Shown piece by piece: positions 35,443-46,200 of a stretch of 64,000 bases of DNA. The position numbers and the translations under genes were made by a program. Origin of the DNA: Dasypus novemcinctus. Taxonomy: Eukaryota > Chordata > Mammalia > Cingulata > Dasypodidae. The DNA is taken from the NCBI RefSeq assembly GCF_030445035.2, contig NC_080704.1, positions 23,540,499 to 23,604,498 on the forward strand, in the 5' to 3' direction. The notes beneath the pieces are model-generated. The model worked only from the letters and a program-made list of their open reading frames with translations, was not told the DNA's origin and made no database searches. Position 1 is the stretch's first letter, and every line of letters begins with the position of its first letter.

Positions 35443-35668
35443 GGGTGCAGTGATGCTCAGAGATGAACTTACCAGGTGCAATGGATGTATCACGATGATG
35501 GGAGAGAGTGTTGCTGTGGGGGGAGTGGGGGGCGGGGGTGGTGGGGTTGAATGGGACCTCATATATTTTTTTAATGTAATTTAAAAAAATAATAATAAAT
35601 AAATATTTTTAAAAAAAGGTGAAAAAAAAAACCAACCAAAACAAAAAACAAAAAAAAAAACTGCAGTT
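35443..35668 (+). mobile_element. G-tract family retroposon, short
   Basis: Plus-orientation 3' end: 'ggtgcagtgatgctcagaga', 'gatgatgggagagagtgttg', a G-rich stretch (35518-35547), 'gaatgggacctcatatatttt' and a long impure polyA (35580-35662). Confidence 0.8.
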
Positions 35669-35781
35669 CAAAGAAACTCTCAATTGAAAGGGAAGTTTTT
35701 AAAGCAATTAAAGGAAGTAATATAGGGGACCACAGAAAAATACTCCTCTTCCTTCTTGGTATCCAAATGAGTATCATTTTG
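35669..35781. other. Short unassigned spacer
   Basis: Unique-looking sequence between the polyA of the G-tract copy and the U6-L1 chimera. Confidence 0.4.
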
Positions 35782-36870
35782 CCCATTTTTAAATTGGATT
35801 GCTTGCTCTTTTATTGTTGAGTTGTATGATCTCTTTGTATATAGCATGAAAATAAAACCCTTATCAGATATGTGGTTTCCTAATATTTTTTCCTATCAAG
35901 TAGGCTGCCTTTTCACCTTGACAAAGTCCTTTGAAGCACAAAAGTGTTGGAGTTTGAGGAGGTCCAAATTATCCATTTTTTCTTTTGTCGCTTATGCTTT
36001 TGGTATAAGGTTTAAGAAACCACCACCTACCACCAGGCCTTGAAGATGTTTCCGTACATTTTCTTCTAGTAGTTTTTATATTTAAGTCTTTGATCTATTT
36101 TGAGTTAATTTTTATATAAGGTATGAGATAGAGGTCCTCTTTCTTTTGGCTATGGACATCCAGTCCTCCCAGCACCACTTGTTGAATAGGCTGTTTTGCC
36201 CTAGCTGGGTGGACTTGTCAGCCTTGTAAAAAATCACTTGACCATAGATGTGAGGGTCTGTTTCTGAAGCATCATTTCAATTCCATTGGTCTACATCTCT
36301 ATCTTTAGGCCAGTACCATGGTTTTTACGATTGTAACTAGGTAATATAAAGTCCAGAAATGGGAGTCCTCCAACTTCATTCTTCTTTTTTAAGATATTGC
36401 TGGCTATTCCTAGCCCCTTGCCCTTCCAAATATATTTGATAATTGGGTTTTCCATTTCTTTACAAAGGGCTGTTAGAATTTTTATTGGGATTGCACTGAA
36501 TATATCAATTTGGGTAGAATTAACATCTTAATGATATTTAGTCTTCAAATCCATGAACATGGAATGTCCTTCCATTTATTTAGGTCTTCTCTGATTTCTT
36601 TTAGCAACGCACTGTCATTTTCTGAATACAAGTGCTTTATGTCCTTGGTTATGTTTATCCCTAAATATTTGATCCTTTTTGTTGCTATTGTAAATAGAAT
36701 TTTTCCTGAATTCCTCCTTATATTGCTCATAACTAGTGTATAGAAACACTACTGATATTTGCATATTAATCTTCTATCCTGCCACTCTGCTTAACCTATT
36801 AGTTTTAGTAGCTGTGTTGTAAGTTTTTCAGGACTTTTTAGGTATAGATTATATTATCTGCAAATAGCGA
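35782..36870 (-). repeat. L1 ORF2 segment, part of U6-L1 chimera
   Basis: Minus-strand L1 ORF2 from the thumb/C-terminal half: 'gcccatttttaaattggatt', 'tcagatatgtggtttcc', 'cagcaccacttgttgaatagg', 'ccattggtctacatctct', 'gaacatggaatgtcc', 'ttatctgcaaatagcg'. It is much less diverged than other L1 pieces. A 61-codon minus frame (36730-36545) still reads as ORF2p ([20 protein letters not shown]). No polyT or L1 3' UTR is found at its left end, which is unusual. Confidence 0.85.
36545..36730 (-). pseudogene. L1 ORF2p fragment
   Basis: Encodes the ORF2p stretch downstream of the reverse-transcriptase fingers/palm ([34 protein letters not shown]). Short and bounded by stops, so it is a fossil that sets the orientation of 35782-36870. 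Confidence 0.9.
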
Positions 36871-36974
36871 AAAAAAGTGGAAAACTTCATGAATTTCTGT
36901 GTCATCCTTATGCAGGGGCTATGCTAATCTTTGTATCATTCCAATTTTAGTATATGTGTTGCCAAAGCAAGCAC
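36871..36974 (-). pseudogene. U6 snRNA pseudogene
   Basis: The reverse complement starts GTGCTTGCTTTGGCAACACA, continues through TATACTAAAATTGGAATGATAC, AGATTAGCATAGCCCCTGC and AAGGATGACAC, and ends GTTTTCCACTTTTT. That is essentially the whole U6 spliceosomal RNA (about 104 of 107 nt) with scattered substitutions, including changes in the ACAGAGA box region (here ...ATACAAAGATT) and CG-to-CA decay. No U6 promoter (TATA at -25 or PSE) is evident upstream. It abuts L1 directly at 36870, so it arose by retroposition. Confidence 0.95.
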
Positions 36975-37136
36975 TACTTCCCTGTATTTTAATAGCCTAA
37001 TGGTGAATGAGAAAGTAATTTGCCAGCTGCAGAGCATCATATGAAGCTAAAATGTTATAATGTTAGGCTGCTCATGGGTGACAAGGTCAGAAATACCTCA
37101 TAATGAACAAATTTCTGACCATGTTTTTCTCTAAAT

Positions 37137-37260
37137 CAATGGTTCTTAACCCTAACTGCATATTGGGGAACTCTGAAAAATACTGACACCCAGGCCCCAT
37201 CACCACTGACTGATATAATTGGTCTGGATGTGGTTTGGCATCAGGATTTCTAAAAACATC
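37137..37260 (+). repeat. MER5A transposon, left part
   Basis: 'caatggttcttaaccctaactgc', 'cccaggccccatcacc', 'ataattggtctggatgtgg', 'catcaggatttctaaaaa' is MER5A; its right end is at 38325-38373 ('ctccccaggtgcttctaatgtg'), because an LTR inserted between. Confidence 0.85.
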
Positions 37261-38324
37261 TGTATTAGTTAGCCAAGGGGGTGCTGATGCAAAGTACCAG
37301 AAATCTGTTGGCTTTTATAAAGGGTATTTATTTGGACACAACCAATCCAATGTCCACATAGAAGAGGTGGCATTGGATTGGGAAAAGTGGACATGGTGGA
37401 CGATGGGTATGGGGAAAGGCAGGAAGAGATGAGAGGTGGAGGCGTCTTTGGGACATGGAGCTGCCCTGGATGGTGCCTCAGAGGTAATCACCGGACATTG
37501 TAAATCCTCACAGGGCCCACTGGATGGAATGGAGGAGAGTATGGGCCATGATGTGGACCATTGTCTGTGAGGTGCAGAGGTGCCCAAAGATGTACTTACC
37601 AAATCCAATGGATGTGTCATGATGATGGGAACGAGTGTTGTTGGGGGGGGAGAGGGGGGGTGGGGGGGTGGGGTTGAATGGGACCTCACATATATATATA
37701 TTTTTAATGTAATATTATTACAAAGTCAATAAAAAAAAAAAGCTTATAGGTAAAAGGCCCTAAAGAGTTCAATTCAAGGTTAGTTCCTCCCCAAACTCTG
37801 TTGCCACATGTTGAAGCAAGATGTTGGGTGACGACTGAGAGAGTTCAGCCTTCCTCTTTCCTCTTAAGGCTCCGTGGTCCCAGCTTCTTCCAATCTCAGC
37901 TGTAGGCTGCAGGGCTTGTTTCTTTCTGGACTCAGCTGCTCTGGTTTCTTCACAAGGTCAGCTGTAAACTATCAGGCAAATGGTTCTTCTATCTTCCCGG
38001 GATTGCAGGATCAAAGCTGACAAGTTCTCTCCTCTTCCATGTCTATGGAGCTTTCACTATTCCTCTGTGTATCTACTTCTACACATTTCTTTTCCTGTGT
38101 TTTGATTGGGTTTCTGTTTATATAGCCCACAAAGGGGGCAGGAACTCAAACCAAGTCACCCTAATGATGTGGTCGAATCAAAGCCCTAATTTTAACGTAA
38201 TCAAGTAAATGTAAAACTTTGGATTGAATACTGTCAAAAGGTATCATGCCCAGAGGAACTGACCAGTTTACAAACATAATGAATATCTTTTTTAAAAAAT
38301 CATAAATAATATCAAACCGTTACA
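37261..38324 (-). mobile_element. Solo LTR, ERVL-like, split by retroposon
   Basis: Inverted LTR starting TGTATTAGTTAGCC and ending 'atcaaaccgttaca'. Flanks ACATC and ACTCC may be a decayed 5-bp duplication; the MER5A on either side confirms the boundaries. The LTR halves are 37261-37335 and 37741-38324; a G-tract copy lies between. Confidence 0.85.
37336..37740 (+). mobile_element. G-tract family retroposon
   Basis: Plus-orientation, 5'-truncated, ending in polyA (37728-37741). It contains 'ggacattgtaaatcctcaca', 'accattgtctgtgaggtgcag', 'gatgtgtcatgatgatggg' and a very G-rich run (37643-37673) before 'gaatgggacctcacata'. The 124-codon minus frame is antisense shadow. Confidence 0.88.
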
Positions 38325-38375
38325 ACTCCCCAGGTGCTTCTAATGTGAAGTCAATGTTGGGAAACACTGCAAAAT
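38325..38375 (+). repeat. MER5A transposon, right part
   Basis: Continuation of 37137-37260 beyond the LTR. Confidence 0.8.
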
Positions 38376-38484
38376 ACTGCAGAGCAATAAGTTTTGGATG
38401 GCTGACTCCTTCCTATACCTGCTGCTACTTGTCTCATTTAAATGCTGGCCTTTAAAGACATCCCCATGAGGTTTCCCTGGCCCA

Positions 38485-38870
38485 TCTGTAGGAGGTAGAG
38501 CATTGTACTAGGATCAGAAGAACTGCCTGTGAGTCCTGCATCTGTCACCTTTCAGCTATGTGACTTTGGACAATTCACAACTTTGACAATGATACTAATA
38601 ATAGCTACCATTTATTACACAATGACTATAGCATATATAGTGGACATAGTAAACATGTCTAGTTCCCAATAACAATCCAAGGTGTACATTACTGTCCTTG
38701 TTTTACAGCAGAGAAAACTAGGCTTACCCAAATTGAGTGACTTACCTGAATTTTTCCTTATTTACAAGATGAGTGTGGTAGCAACCTATCATATGTGAAA
38801 ATTAAATAAGCTAATGGTCATGAATGTTCTTTGCAAACTGTAAATTACTATACCTAAATTCAGCAAACAT
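38485..38870. repeat. MIR inserted in MIR
   Basis: A plus-strand MIR begins near 38490 ('tagagcattgtactaggatc', 'gctatgtgactttggac'). It is interrupted at about 38600-38755 by a minus-strand MIR ('agctaccatttattacac', 'cttgttttacagcagagaaaact') and resumes with 'tttacaagatgagtgtgg' and 'tgtgaaaattaaataagct'. Confidence 0.7.
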
Positions 38871-38884
38871 TTAGTGGTGTGGAA

Positions 38885-39120
38885 ATGTGGAAGAAGCATG
38901 AGTTTTCAGTTCAGATAGACTTTGGGTTTCTATACTAGTTCTGCTGCTTAATAGCATTACAACCTTAAGCAGTTAATTTAGCATCTTTCTGACTGTTTTA
39001 ACTATATAATGGAGATAATAATAATTTTGTAGGATTTTTGTGGATTATAGATCAAGTACTTAAAGAGAAAAACATAGTACCTGGCATTACAGCTCACTAA
39101 AAGTAGCTGTTGTCATTTCC
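38885..39120 (+). repeat. MIR SINE
   Basis: 'agttctgctgcttaatagc', 'taatggagataataataatttt', 'agtacctggcattacagctcac' in MIR order. Confidence 0.75.
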
Positions 39121-40341
39121 TTCTGTTTGCATCTCTGGAAGAGCAGGTACTTCCTGCTCCCAAATTTAAGATTAATAGCTATTGAATCTGGAACTCACTT
39201 TTTTGCCTTTGTTTTCAGTATTTGGGGAGTTACATTTTTCTATATTACCTCTTGGGTTTTAAGTCATTAGGTTTGGGCTTTGGCTTTCTATATACTACAT
39301 CTAAAGTCCTATTGGTATATCTTTATAGTTAAACAGAATCTACTGTTTGGTTGATCCTTTATCAGCAAGGGAGGACCAATGGTGTGCCTCTACCTCCATT
39401 TGGCTGGGCCTGGAAAGTCAATTCACTTTGGCCATCATAATCATTATCATCCTGGTCAGAGTGTCCATTAATGGCTTCAGGATTTACATAGAAATCTGCA
39501 GACCCCAAGTCTTTGCCCCATTCTGTATAGGAAAATTCAAACTCTATTTAAGAGGCATTACAGAAAAATTAGAGCCCTTTTCTCATTCCTGTTTCCTTTT
39601 TTATAATGAAATAGGTCTTTAAAAAGTTTCAACCAACTGAGGCAAATTACTTCACAGTAAAAGACAAAAAGGGTGTATAAGCCAGAATTTCAGCGCTGTA
39701 GGGTGAACAATCCATTGGACGAGCAATTCTCTCCATATGTTTGCTATGGGGTGGGTGACTCACTTGAGCTGTCCTGGGTGCTTTTTTAAATATTCTCTAG
39801 AATATATGTCAAAAGATAAGAATATGGAAGTCTGGTGTGTACTTATTCCTGCTTAAAAAGTCACCATGAGACACCATTACCTAGAAAGTATGTCATGACA
39901 TTTACATAGCTCAAATGCATCTTTGGCTTCATTTCATCACCAAATACTTGCAATAAATGCAGAATGTGAGGGATACAGATTCCATTTAAGATATAATCCC
40001 TGTGCTCAAGGAGTTTATAATTTACTTGAAAAGATAAGATGCAATACAGTTAACAACACAAAAATAGTACATAATTAAATAATTGCTTTAGTTGTACAGA
40101 AGAAGTTGCTGTTTGAGTTTTTAATGAGTGTGAAACCAATGTGGGCCAGGGTAGCTTAGGAAGTCTTTGTGAATATGGTAAAATGTGATCTGGGTCTTGA
40201 AAGAATGGGGAGATTTTGGTAATTATTCTAGATTATTGGAGTTTCATGCACCCCAGAATGACTATGAATCTATGGAATGTTCCAAATGCATATTTGGTCC
40301 TTCTCTTCCTCTTTCTCTGTCTTGATCTGGTGCATTCATGC
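39121..40341. other. Unassigned non-coding DNA
   Basis: No recognised repeat or gene. The 91-codon frame at 39347-39622 has a hydrophobic run (IIIIIILV) but no family resemblance; I judge it chance. Confidence 0.4.
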
Positions 40342-40399
<58 letters not shown>

Positions 40400-40417
40400 A
40401 TCTCTCTGTCTCTCTCA
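40342..40417. repeat. (TC)n microsatellite
   Basis: About 50 bases of pure TC (roughly 40346-40395) followed by interrupted CTCTCTGTCTAT units. Frames of RERERE and LSLSLS on either strand are artefacts. Confidence 0.98.
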
Positions 40418-40619
40418 TTCACCTTGGACAATAAGTCCAGTCCATTGATTGCATGTCCATCTGTTCCTTTCATCCTGGCCTGAGCACACTGCCTGTGACT
40501 CTGACTTTGCCTCTGTATCTGGATTGCACGCATTCTCCTTTCTTTCTACATTAGTTGCCTTTTCTGAACCCCCAGTTGTGATTTCTTTTTTGGCCATACC
40601 TTTTCTCTTACAATTGCAC

Positions 40620-40854
40620 TCATGGCTTAACTACCACCTCCATACTGGTCATTCCTAAATTTCATTCTCCATCCCAAACCTCTCTCCTAATTCTAGATCA
40701 GTAGAGCTGACTGTGGGCTTGATATCTCTATCTGGAATTTCCATGCATAATTCCATATCAATTTATCCAAATTTATATTTTTATCCTCCCCCAAATTTGT
40801 TCTTCCTCACTTTCTCAATCAATGGTGTTGTCATCTGCCTGGTTATCTGTCTTG
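40620..40854 (+). repeat. Probable L2 fragment
   Basis: 'gatatctctatctggaatttcc', 'tccaaatttatattt' and 'caatggtgttgtcatctgcc' follow L2 order. Confidence 0.45.
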
Positions 40855-40869
40855 GTTAAAATTAGTTGA

Positions 40870-43617
40870 GAGAAAATCAATAAACCAAAAGCTGGTTCTT
40901 TGAGAAGATCAATAATATTGACAAAACTTTAGCTAGATTAACAAAGAAAAAAGAGAGAAGATAAAAATAAATAAAATCAGGAATGAAAGGGGGGCATTAT
41001 GATGGAACCCACAGAAATAAAAAGGATCATAAGAGGATATTATAAGAAATGTATGCCAAAAATTAGACAACCTAGATGAAATGGACAAATTCTTAGAAAC
41101 GTGCAAACAACCTTCACTGACTCTAAAAGAAATACAAGAACAAACAAATCACAAGTAAAGAGATTGAATCAGTTATTATATATATCAGTTATATAAAAAT
41201 CTCCTAACAAACATAGGTCCAGGACCAGATGGCTTCACAGGTGAATTTTACCTAGCATTTTGAGAAGAATTAATAACAATCCTATTTAAACTCTTCCCAA
41301 AAACTGAAGAGGAGGGAAAATTACCCAACACATTTTATGAAGCCAATATGGCCCTAATACCAAAGTCAGATAAAGATACTACAAGAAAAGAAATTACAGA
41401 CAAATCTCTCTAATGAACATAGATGCAAAATTTCTCAAGAAAATACTATCAAATCCTACAGCATATTATAAGAATTACATATATCAAGATCAGGTGGGTT
41501 TTATCTCAGGTAGGCAAGGATGGCTCAACACAAAATCAATTAACATAATATATTACATTAACAAGTCAAAGGGAATAAACCTCATGATCATCTCAATTGA
41601 TGCAAAAAAAGGCATTTGACAAAATCCAGCATCTTTTCTTGATGAAAATATTCTGAAAGATAGGAATAGAAGGAAAGTTCCTCAACATGATAAAAGGCAT
41701 GTATGAAAAATCCACAGCCAACATTGTACTCACTGGGGCAAAGTTGAAAGCCTTCCCTCTAAGATCAGGAACAAGACAAGGATGCCCACTGTCACAGTGT
41801 TATTCAACATGGTGCTAGATAGAGAAGTTAGGCAAGAAAAAGAAATAAAGGGCACCCAAACTAGAAAAGAGGAAGTAAAATTCTCACTATTCACAGATGA
41901 CATGATCCTGTATTTAGAAAATTCCAAAATGTCTATGACAAAAGTATTAAAGCTAGTAAACGAGTTCAGCAAAGTGGCAGGATACAAGATCAACATGCAA
42001 AAATCAGTAGTGTTTCTATACCCTAGCAATGAACAATCTGAGTTGGAAATCAAGAAAAAAAATTACATTTACAACAGCCATGAAAAGACTCAAAATATCT
42101 AGAAATTAATATAACCAAGGATGTAAAGTACCTGTATTTAGAAAACTACAAAACACCAGTAAAATAAATCAAAGAAGACCTAAACAAATGGAAAGACAGT
42201 CCCTGTTCATGGATTGGAAAACTAAACATCATGAAGATGTCACTTCTACCCAAACTGATTTATAGGTTCAGTGCAATCCCAACCAAAATTCCAACAGCCT
42301 ACTATAAAGAAATAGAAAGTCAATTACCAAATTTATTTGAAAGGGGAAAGGGCCCTGAGGAGCCAAAAACACCCCAAAAAAGAAGAGCAAATTTGAAGGA
42401 CTCACGCTTCCTAATGTTGATGTATATTACAAAGCTACAGTGGTCAAAACAGCATGGTATTGGCATAAAGATAGACACATTGATCAATGTAATCAAACTG
42501 TGAGTTCATAAACAGACCCTCACCTCTACAGACAACTGATTTTTGACAAGCCTACCAAGTCCACTTTACTGGGACAGAACAATGTCTGCAATAAATGGTG
42601 CTAGGGAAACTGGATATCCCTAACCAAAAGAATGAAAGAGGACTACTATCTCACTCCTTATACAAGAATCAACTAAAAATTGATCAAAGACCTAACCATG
42701 AAAACCAGGACCATAAAACTCCTAGAAGGGAAATAACATTAAGATCTTGTGGTAAGTGGGGGTCTCTTAAACCTTACACCCAAAGCATGAGCAATGACAA
42801 CAGAATAGATAAATGGGAACTCCTCAAAATTATGTACCTTAAAGGAATTTGTCAAGAGGGTGAAAACACAGTCTACTCAATGGGAGAAAATATTTGGAAA
42901 TCATATATCCAACAAGGGTTCAATATCCGTGATATTTAAAGAGATTCTACCACTCAACAATAAACAATAAACTTAAAAATAAATAAACAAGACAAATGAG
43001 CTAATTAAAAATGGGCAAAAGACTTGAATGGCCATTTTTCTAAAGAAGAAATACAAATGGCAAAAAGCACATGAAAAAATGTGCAACATCACTAGCTATT
43101 AAGGAAATGCATATCAAAGATACAATGAGATATCATTTCACAACTACTAGAATGGCCACTATTGAAAAAAACAACAACAGAAAGCTACAAGTGTTGGAGA
43201 GGATTTGGAGAGAAAGGAATGCTTATTCACTGTGGGAATGTAGAATGGTATAGCTGCTGTAGAAGCCTATTTGGTGGTTCCTAAAGAAATTAAATATAGA
43301 TCTACCATGTGACCCAGCAATACCACTATTAGGTATATACCCAGAAGAACTGAGAGCAGGGACACGAACAGACATCTGCACATTGATGTTCATAGAGGCA
43401 TTATTCACAATTGCCAGAAGTTGGAATCAACCCAGGTGTCCCTCAATTGATGAATGGATAAACATATTGTGGTATATACAGATGATGGAATATTATTCAG
43501 CTGTTAGAAGAAAAGAAGTTGTGAAGCATGTGACAACATGGATGAACTTGGAGGACATTACACTGAATGAAGGAAGCCAGACACAGAAGGACAAATATTG
43601 CATGATTTTGCTATTAT
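40870..43617 (+). pseudogene. L1 ORF2 pseudogene (reverse transcriptase to C-terminus)
   Basis: Fragments of ORF2p appear in order. RT motif 'SIDAKK' (41413-41619) is followed by a frameshift in an A-run where the family has AFDK. Next come a 'RQGCP' region with frame loss and the catalytic 'FTDDMILYLEN' box (41782-42102, family FADD). Later pieces are a '[16 protein letters not shown]' segment (42231-42503), 'WISLTKRM'-type text and a C-terminal 'EYYSAVRRKEV...TTWMNLEDITLNEGSQTQKDKYCMI' (43383-43619). At least five frameshifts or stops separate them, so no protein is made. Endonuclease and ORF1 are absent. Confidence 0.93.
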
Positions 43618-44270
43618 GAAATAAATGTAATGAGCAAACCCATGGAGTTAATAGCTAGAATATACATCACCAGAAAACAGAAGGTTAGAGAATGGAAAGC
43701 TGAGGTTTAATCTGTGCAGAATTGGTAAAAAGGTTGTTTGGAAATATTTGGAAAAGAATAGAAACGGTGAAAGAACATAATGTTTGTAATTAGTAGCGCT
43801 ATATATGGGTATGATCATGGCTAAAAGACAAAGTCTGAGGTTGTGTATATCACTATAAAGAAAGCTAAAAAATGAAATATGTGACTATAGCATAGCAAAC
43901 CCTCTTGTGAAAAATGAATATGGTTAATAGTGGATATATAAGAATGTTTTTCTCTAAAACAGAACGAATGTACATTAATTTTACAAGATGTTAACATCAG
44001 GGTGATACCTGGGCAAAAAGACAACCTAAGCAAACTATGGGCAATAGGGTATATATATGGTAATATATTAATAATCTTCCAAAAATGGTAAAAAAGGAAG
44101 TATGCTATATGAAAGAAACTAGACAAAATTACTATATATTGTTTGACTCCATTTATACAAAATGTAAATACAAATAAATTATGGAGATGAAAATAGATTA
44201 GCAGTTATGTATAGCAGAAGGACAGATAGATTGAGAGGTGACTACTAATGGGTAGAGTGCTTTTACTTTT

Positions 44271-44357
44271 TGTTTTTTTCAGGAGGTAACAGGGATTGAA
44301 CCCAGGACCTCATACAAGGAAAGCAGGTACTCAACCATTGAATCTCATCCACTTCCC
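44271..44357 (-). mobile_element. DAS SINE head monomer
   Basis: Inverted tRNA-like head: 'gggattgaacccaggacct' (B-box) and 'catccacttccc' end. Approximate duplication AGAGTGCTTTTAC / AGAGTGTTTTTAT flanks it. Confidence 0.85.
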
Positions 44358-44380
44358 AATGAGAGTGTTTTTATCATTTG

Positions 44381-44466
44381 TTTCTTTTCAGGAGGTACTG
44401 GAGTTCGAACCCAGGATCTTGTATATGGGAAGCAGGTGCTCAACCACTTGAGCTACTTTCATTCCT
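44381..44466 (-). mobile_element. DAS SINE head monomer
   Basis: Second inverted head, 'gagttcgaacccaggatct' and 'gagctactttcattcc', with T-rich left flank. Confidence 0.82.
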
Positions 44467-44640
44467 CTGTTTATTTGTTTTTGTTTTTTGTTTTTGGAGT
44501 AATGAAAAGACTCTAATATTGATTGAAGTGATGAATGTACAACTCTGTGAATATACCAAATGTCATTGATTGTATACTTTATTTGGAATATACGGTTTAT
44601 GAATATGTTTCAAAAAATTGATTATAATTTTGAAAAAAGA

Positions 44641-45500
44641 TTTGTTGAGGCTGTGAAAGAAACCCGCAATAATGGTGGCTTAGACAAAACAGAAGTTTAT
44701 TATTCTCACATGTTAATGAGCTCATTTCAGGGCCTATTTGGTAGCTCTCCAATCTTGATGCTCTGCCCTCCTTAATACACAGCTTCCACCTTGTGTTCCA
44801 AGATGGTTGCTCCACCTCCAGCCATCAAGTCTGCATTCCAGACAGCATGAAGGAGGAAAGGAGAGGAGATGGGCATGTTCCTTCTCTCTCTCTCTTTCTC
44901 TTTCTCTCTCTCCCCTTTCCCCCCCACCTCCACCCCACCCCATCAGTTGTCTGTTCTCTGTGTCCATTCTCTGTGTGTTCTTCTGTGACCACTTGTATCC
45001 TCATCAGAGGCACTGGGAATCTGTGTTTCTTTTTGTTGTGTCATCTTGTTGTGTCAGTTCTCCTTGTGGGTGGCGCCATTCCTGGGCAGGCTGCACTTTC
45101 TTTTGCGCTGGGCGGCTCTCCTTACGGGCGCACTCCTTGTGCGCAGGGCTCCCCCACGCGGGGGACACCCCTGCGTGGCACGGCACTCCTTGCGCGCATC
45201 AGCACTGCACATGGGCCAGCTCCACACGGGTCAAGGAGGCCCAGGGGTTTGAACCTTGGACCTCCCATGTGGTAGGTGGATGCCCTATCCATTGGACCAA
45301 GTCCGCTTCCCTGTTCCTTCCCTTTAAGAACTCATCCTGGAAGTTGCACATACCACTTCCACTTACAGCCTACTGGCCAGAACTTAGGCACATGGCTATA
45401 TCCAGCTACAATGGAGGCTGGGAAATACGTGCTTGTTCCCAGTTAAAATTCAAGGCTTTTATTATTGAGAATTAAGGGCAGAATGGAATTTGGAGGGACA
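44641..45500. repeat. Ancestral repeat R3, unassigned, split by DAS-III
   Basis: Before the SINE: 'gtggcttagacaaaacagaag', 'cagggcctatttggtagctc'. After it: 'ggaagttgcacataccac', 'ggccagaacttaggcacatgg', 'ggaggctgggaaatacg'. I recognise this order as an old mammal-wide interspersed repeat but cannot name the family. Confidence 0.55.
44885..45311 (-). mobile_element. DAS-III SINE
   Basis: Complete inverted DAS-III with CT-rich left end and tRNA-like head on the right ('ccattggaccaagtccgcttccc'), flanked by TGTTCCTTC at 44876-44884 and 45312-45320. CpG sites are better preserved than in other copies, suggesting a younger insertion. The 160- and 222-codon plus-strand frames are SINE shadows. 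Confidence 0.95.
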
Positions 45501-46200
45501 ACTAGTTAGAAATACGGGTGTCATTCTCATCTCCTGCTTCTTCCTCACCCTCTGCCTCCAAGATCAACACTTCCTACCATTCTCTCCTCAATTGCTTTCA
45601 AGTTTACTCAGGCCCAATTTCTCCCACGCTGTTGCAAAAACTTCCTGAAAGATTTCTCTGACTTCTCTGACTTTAAGTTTCACAGTTACCTATACACCCA
45701 ATCCATTTATCACAGGTGGCTAAAGTTGTCTTACAAACAGGCAAATTTGAGGATCACTTTGGTTTGGTTCTCTATTGTTTTCAGGACAAAGTCTAAATTC
45801 CTTGGCTTGGTATATAAACTACCACTCCTTGAACTTACCCTATCTTCCAATCATAGAAAACATGCATTTCCTGGAAAACACCACATCCTTTCATGTCCCT
45901 GTACCTTTTCTACACTATTCTGTTTGCCTAGAATGTCCTTCTTTCCTTGTCTTGCCAAATACCTGCTTCCTCTCTCAGCACAGCACAGACTTCACCTGCT
46001 CTATGAGACCTTCACCGACTCTCCCAGGCTGGATTACATGCCTGTATAGCCAGCACAAACCTATGTACGCACGCTGCCTTGGGACTGCAATCTATAATGT
46101 GAGCTCCAAGGCTATGCCTTATTTATCTTTAAACCCTTACTCTCTAAGAACAATGCCTAGTTCATCACAGGAGTTCAATGAATATTTTTTGGACAAGTGA
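45501..46200 (+). repeat. L2 LINE 3' region
   Basis: 'caggacaaagtctaaattcc', 'ttgcctagaatgtccttc', 'tatgagaccttcaccgactctccc', 'gagctccaaggctatgcctta' and 'gttcaatgaatatttt' are the L2 3' series. The 107- and 141-codon frames are chance frames in it. Confidence 0.85.

Larger units (their letters stand above)
40855..44640 (+). mobile_element. L1, 5'-truncated, with its own 3' UTR
   Basis: Starts inside ORF2 ('aatcaataaaccaaaagctgg') and runs through reverse transcriptase and C-terminus to about 43620. A 3' UTR of about 1 kb follows ('atgagcaaacccatgg', 'gttaacatcaggg', 'gtttgactccatttatac', 'gaagtgatgaatgtacaac', 'aatgtcattgattgtatac'). Two short DAS SINEs (44271-44357 and 44381-44466) sit in the UTR. 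This 3' UTR is unlike the G-tract family, so two different L1-type 3' ends occur in the window. Confidence 0.88.

Noticed and set aside
36871-36974. Functional U6 snRNA gene
   Set aside because: Substitutions in the catalytic core and no upstream TATA/PSE promoter; direct fusion to L1 shows retroposition.
40336-40533. Arginine/glutamate and leucine/serine repeat proteins
   Set aside because: Translations of a (TC)n microsatellite on either strand.
44807-45475. 222-codon plus-strand open frame, the longest in the window
   Set aside because: It lies almost wholly across an inverted DAS-III SINE and its flanks; other DAS-III copies (11544-11989, 57043-57468) give similar long frames in the same antisense register. 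SINE artefact.
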